Assembly: GCF_938028775.1 (NCBI RefSeq)
Contig: NZ_CALIZG010000008.1
Location: 127,010-191,009 of the forward strand
Direction of reading: 5' to 3'
Origin: Mogibacterium diversum_A
GTDB lineage: Bacteria; Bacillota; Clostridia; Peptostreptococcales; Anaerovoracaceae
DNA length: 64,000 bases
A program made the position numbers and the translations under genes. Shown one piece after another: positions 61,495 to 64,000 of this stretch; positions within the stretch are counted from its first letter, which is position 1; each line of letters begins with the position of its first letter. A model generated the notes under the pieces. It was not told the origin of the DNA. It saw only the letters and a program-made list of their open reading frames with translations, and did not search any database.

Positions 61495-62562
61495 ATGAAA
61501 AAGAAAGTTCTCGTCGCCATGAGTGGCGGAGTAGATAGCAGTGTGGCAGCTCTTCTTGTAAAGGAAGCTGGTCATGATGCAACAGGTGTAACGATGAGGC
61601 TGTATGATAATGATACGATTGGCAGCGATGCTAAAACATGCTGCAGCCTTGAAAATATAAATGATGCAAAGAGTGTCGCTAAGAGCCTAGGTATTCCTTT
61701 TGAGGTCTGCGATTTTAGACCAGAGTTCGATGAAAAGGTTATAAGTAAATTTATAAGCGCTTATGAGCACGGCATAACACCGAATCCATGTGTAGATTGC
61801 AATAGGACTCTAAAGTTTGATGAGCTCTTTAGAGCTGGTAAGGAATTAGGTCAGGATTACATCGCCACCGGCCATTACGTCATTGTAGAGCATGGAGAAG
61901 ATGGAAGATACAAGCTTAAGAAAGCTGTCGATTTGTCTAAAGATCAGAGTTATGTGCTTTATTCTTTAAGTCAGGAGCAGTTATCACACACTATGTTCCC
62001 TCTCGGCAAACTGCATAAGTCAGAAACTAGAAAAATTGCTGAGGAGCATGGTTTTGTCAATGCAAATCGCAAGGAGTCCCAAGATATTTGCTTTATCCCA
62101 GATGGTGACTACGCCTCCTTTATAGAGCGGTATACTGGTAAAAAAATAGCTTCTGGTAACTTCGTAGATATGGATGGCAATGTACTAGGTATCCACAGGG
62201 GGATAATCCATTATACAGTCGGTCAGCGCAAGGGACTTGGACTCGCACTTAAGCACCCGATGTATGTACAATATATCGATGTGGAGAACAACGAGGTAGT
62301 GCTCGGTTCAAACGAAGATCTATTCAAAAGAGAGCTGACTGCACATAATTTCAACTGGGTTTCAATCGCCTGCCCAGATGCGCCTTTCAGAGCTAAAGCT
62401 CGAATTAGATATAAGCACAAAGAGGCACCAGCCACCATTACGCCTCTAAGCGAAACTGAAGTTAAAATCGTATTCGATGAACCTCAGCGCGCTATAACTA
62501 AGGGACAATCTGTAGTTGTATATGATGGCGATTACGTTATCGGTGGCGGTATCATTGGATAA
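61495..62562 (+). CDS. mnmA: MnmA, tRNA 2-thiouridylase
   Basis: Thiolates U34 of tRNA-Lys, Glu and Gln. 355 residues with SGGVDSSVAALL, catalytic Cys in NPCVDCNR and QDICFIPDG. AGGAG precedes the ATG. It is monocistronic and ends in a terminator at 62591. Confidence 0.96.
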   Translation: MKKKVLVAMSGGVDSSVAALLVKEAGHDATGVTMRLYDNDTIGSDAKTCCSLENINDAKSVAKSLGIPFEVCDFRPEFDEKVISKFISAYEHGITPNPCVDCNRTLKFDELFRAGKELGQDYIATGHYVIVEHGEDGRYKLKKAVDLSKDQSYVLYSLSQEQLSHTMFPLGKLHKSETRKIAEEHGFVNANRKESQDICFIPDGDYASFIERYTGKKIASGNFVDMDGNVLGIHRGIIHYTVGQRKGLGLALKHPMYVQYIDVENNEVVLGSNEDLFKRELTAHNFNWVSIACPDAPFRAKARIRYKHKEAPATITPLSETEVKIVFDEPQRAITKGQSVVVYDGDYVIGGGIIG

Positions 62563-62590
62563 CCTCTTAGTATTAATTTTACTGGATACA

Positions 62591-62621
62591 AAAAGCAGGG
62601 GCTGCAGGCTCCTGCTTTTTT
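62591..62621 (+). terminator. Terminator after mnmA
   Basis: AAAGCAGG.GC pairs with GC.CCTGCTTT around TGCA, followed by six T residues. Confidence 0.85.
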
Positions 62622-62745
62622 ACTTTGACGATGGTTCCTATCCATAAGACTGCAGCTCGCTTAAATCGTTCTATCAATCGTCACCACAACAGATAGAGAT
62701 GCACACGAGATATTCTTAGCAGTTGGCCAATCCCGACCAAAGCTA

Positions 62746-62829
62746 TTATATTGGATATTTTTCCGCAAGGCGATTAGCGATAGCAGCTGTAGCATCCGTT
62801 GAACCATCATTTACGATAATAATTTCAAC
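62746..62829 (-). pseudogene. Glycosyltransferase family 2 remnant
   Basis: 27 codons read VEIIIVNDGSTDATAAI then ANRLAEKYPI before a stop. IIIVNDGSTD is the start of GT2 enzymes. An in-frame stop (TGA) lies three codons upstream and no start codon precedes it. The rest of the gap 62622-62860 has no gene, so this is a decayed fragment. Confidence 0.8.
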
Positions 62830-62860
62830 CCTAAGTCATATAATCATTAAAAAAACAACA

Positions 62861-63961
62861 TCAATCACTGATGTCGCTATCTAAAGTTGTCGTGAACTGG
62901 TAATCTGGATAACGTTCCTGTATATCCTGAACAATACGCTTATATAGTGCTTCACGATCATCACAATTAAAGTCAATGACGATATCAAAACGTATCTCAT
63001 TTCCCTGTACAAAGAAACCATGCATTTGGATAACATGCTCTACGGACATAACAATCTTTCGAATCTCTTTATACAAATGTTTTGCTTCATCATCCTTTGT
63101 GTTGTATGCATACACACTAATTGCCGTCACGAAGACATGTGTTTCATCATAAATCTTATCTTCGATTCTACGCTGTAATTCATCAATCTCATCCGCAGTC
63201 ATCGTATCATCTACTTCAATATGTAAAGATGCCACATTCTTATTCGGTCCATAATTATTCAAGAATAAATCATATACACCATGTACTTCATGAAAAGTCA
63301 TAACCAACTTTTTTATTTGATTCGTAAGTTCCTTATCTGGACGTTCACCCAAGATCGAAGATATCGTAGAAGCCGCAATCTCATAGCCAGCTTTGATAAT
63401 CATAATGGATATCACAACCGCAAGATAAGAACTAATATCAATATTCGTCCAGATGAATAATAATGCGGCCACAAGCGTACTTGCGGAAATCATGGAGTCC
63501 ATACGACTATCTTCACCAGAGGCGATAAGTGAACCAGAGTTTAGTCTTTCGCCCGTCTTCTTTACGTACATTCCCATCGAAAACTTCGCAAGTACAGCCA
63601 CAAAGATGATGACCAGTCCAACTGTTGTATACGTTGGAATACTCGGATTAAATATACTCTTAACAGCTTCCACAAAAGAAGTAATACCTGCATATATAAT
63701 TATCAAAGATATGACAAGTGCACTTAAGTATTCAACTCTACCATATCCATACGGATGCTTATGATCTGGTTTCTTTGAAGCAAGCTTTGTACTAATAATA
63801 GTAATAATAGATGAAAAAGCATCCGATACATTATTGACCGCATCCAATATGATTGCGATAGAACCAGATAAAAATCCAACCACAACCTTAAATCCAGCCA
63901 ACATTGAATTCACAATAATTCCTAATACACTTGTGCGTATAATCTCTTGATTACGATTCAT
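62861..63961 (-). CDS. Cation diffusion facilitator (CDF) transporter
   Basis: Exports a divalent metal such as Zn2+, Fe2+ or Mn2+ in exchange for protons. 366 residues: six transmembrane segments with DAVNNVSDAFSS (metal-binding Asp) and HKHPYGYGRVEY, then SGEDSRMDS, and a long C-terminal domain of about 170 residues. The neighbouring remnant and different codon use suggest recent acquisition. Starts at 63961; its promoter is at the window edge. Confidence 0.9.
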   Translation of the reverse strand: MNRNQEIIRTSVLGIIVNSMLAGFKVVVGFLSGSIAIILDAVNNVSDAFSSIITIISTKLASKKPDHKHPYGYGRVEYLSALVISLIIIYAGITSFVEAVKSIFNPSIPTYTTVGLVIIFVAVLAKFSMGMYVKKTGERLNSGSLIASGEDSRMDSMISASTLVAALLFIWTNIDISSYLAVVISIMIIKAGYEIAASTISSILGERPDKELTNQIKKLVMTFHEVHGVYDLFLNNYGPNKNVASLHIEVDDTMTADEIDELQRRIEDKIYDETHVFVTAISVYAYNTKDDEAKHLYKEIRKIVMSVEHVIQMHGFFVQGNEIRFDIVIDFNCDDREALYKRIVQDIQERYPDYQFTTTLDSDISD

Positions 63962-64000
63962 ATTTTCACCTCGAATGTAGTTATTCTAACACCATTTTCA

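Overview
The window looks like chromosomal DNA of a low-to-moderate G+C anaerobic Firmicute of class Clostridia. An amino-acid-fermenting relative of Mogibacterium or Eubacterium family XIII is my best guess, from gene content only. The signs are a four-subunit 2-oxoacid:ferredoxin oxidoreductase, a clostridial ferredoxin, Rex, FabK-type fatty acid synthesis, PepV, CoaX and strong AGGAGG ribosome sites. Most genes lie on the minus strand in long operons. I see no rRNA, tRNA, CRISPR array, insertion sequence or prophage.

Region by region. (1) 1-4.6 kb: 3'-truncated serine acetyltransferase, zinc-ribbon protein, HAD phosphatase with LarC (nickel-pincer cofactor), class II fructose-bisphosphate aldolase. 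(2) 4.7-6.4 kb: three plus-strand membrane proteins of unknown role. (3) 6.5-12.4 kb: hypB-hypA, a 930-residue flavo-iron-sulfur protein and a Trp-rich membrane protein, with a divergent LysR regulator and no hydrogenase in view. (4) 12.5-16.3 kb: P-loop/Asp23-like fusion, ferredoxin, Rex, a first acyl carrier protein, iron alcohol dehydrogenase. (5) 16.6-33.7 kb: housekeeping run with ABC-F, tsaD-rimI-tsaB-tsaE, pepV, an orphan binding protein, dus, coaX, a PucR regulator, ftsH, tilS, tatD, metG. (6) 34.2-45.2 kb: complete type II fatty acid operon acpP-accBCDA-fabHKDGFZ followed by a MarR regulator, birA and bioY. The operon therefore makes malonyl-CoA, elongates acyl-ACP, and supplies and attaches the biotin that AccB needs. 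A promoter and a 30-bp near-palindrome precede it. (7) 45.5-49.7 kb: 2-oxoacid oxidoreductase with a P-loop partner and an IclR regulator. (8) 49.8-53.9 kb, plus strand: glycosyltransferase with a GC-rich core, a tandem class II aldolase-like protein, a cupin, and an ECF S component behind a structured leader. (9) 54-64 kb: cell-wall-anchored surface protein, queuosine-precursor transporter, MATE pump with a Fur regulator, a heavy-metal ATPase with a separate HMA chaperone and ArsR repressor, mnmA, and a foreign-looking CDF transporter beside a glycosyltransferase remnant.

The best candidates for something undescribed are the structured ECF leader (53.1-53.3 kb), the HypAB/flavoprotein/membrane cluster without a hydrogenase, the P-loop/Asp23 fusion with an overlapping small ORF, the duplicated aldolase-like protein that has lost a metal ligand, and a 16-bp motif shared by the two acyl carrier protein loci. 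All functions are read from sequence patterns without database searches.
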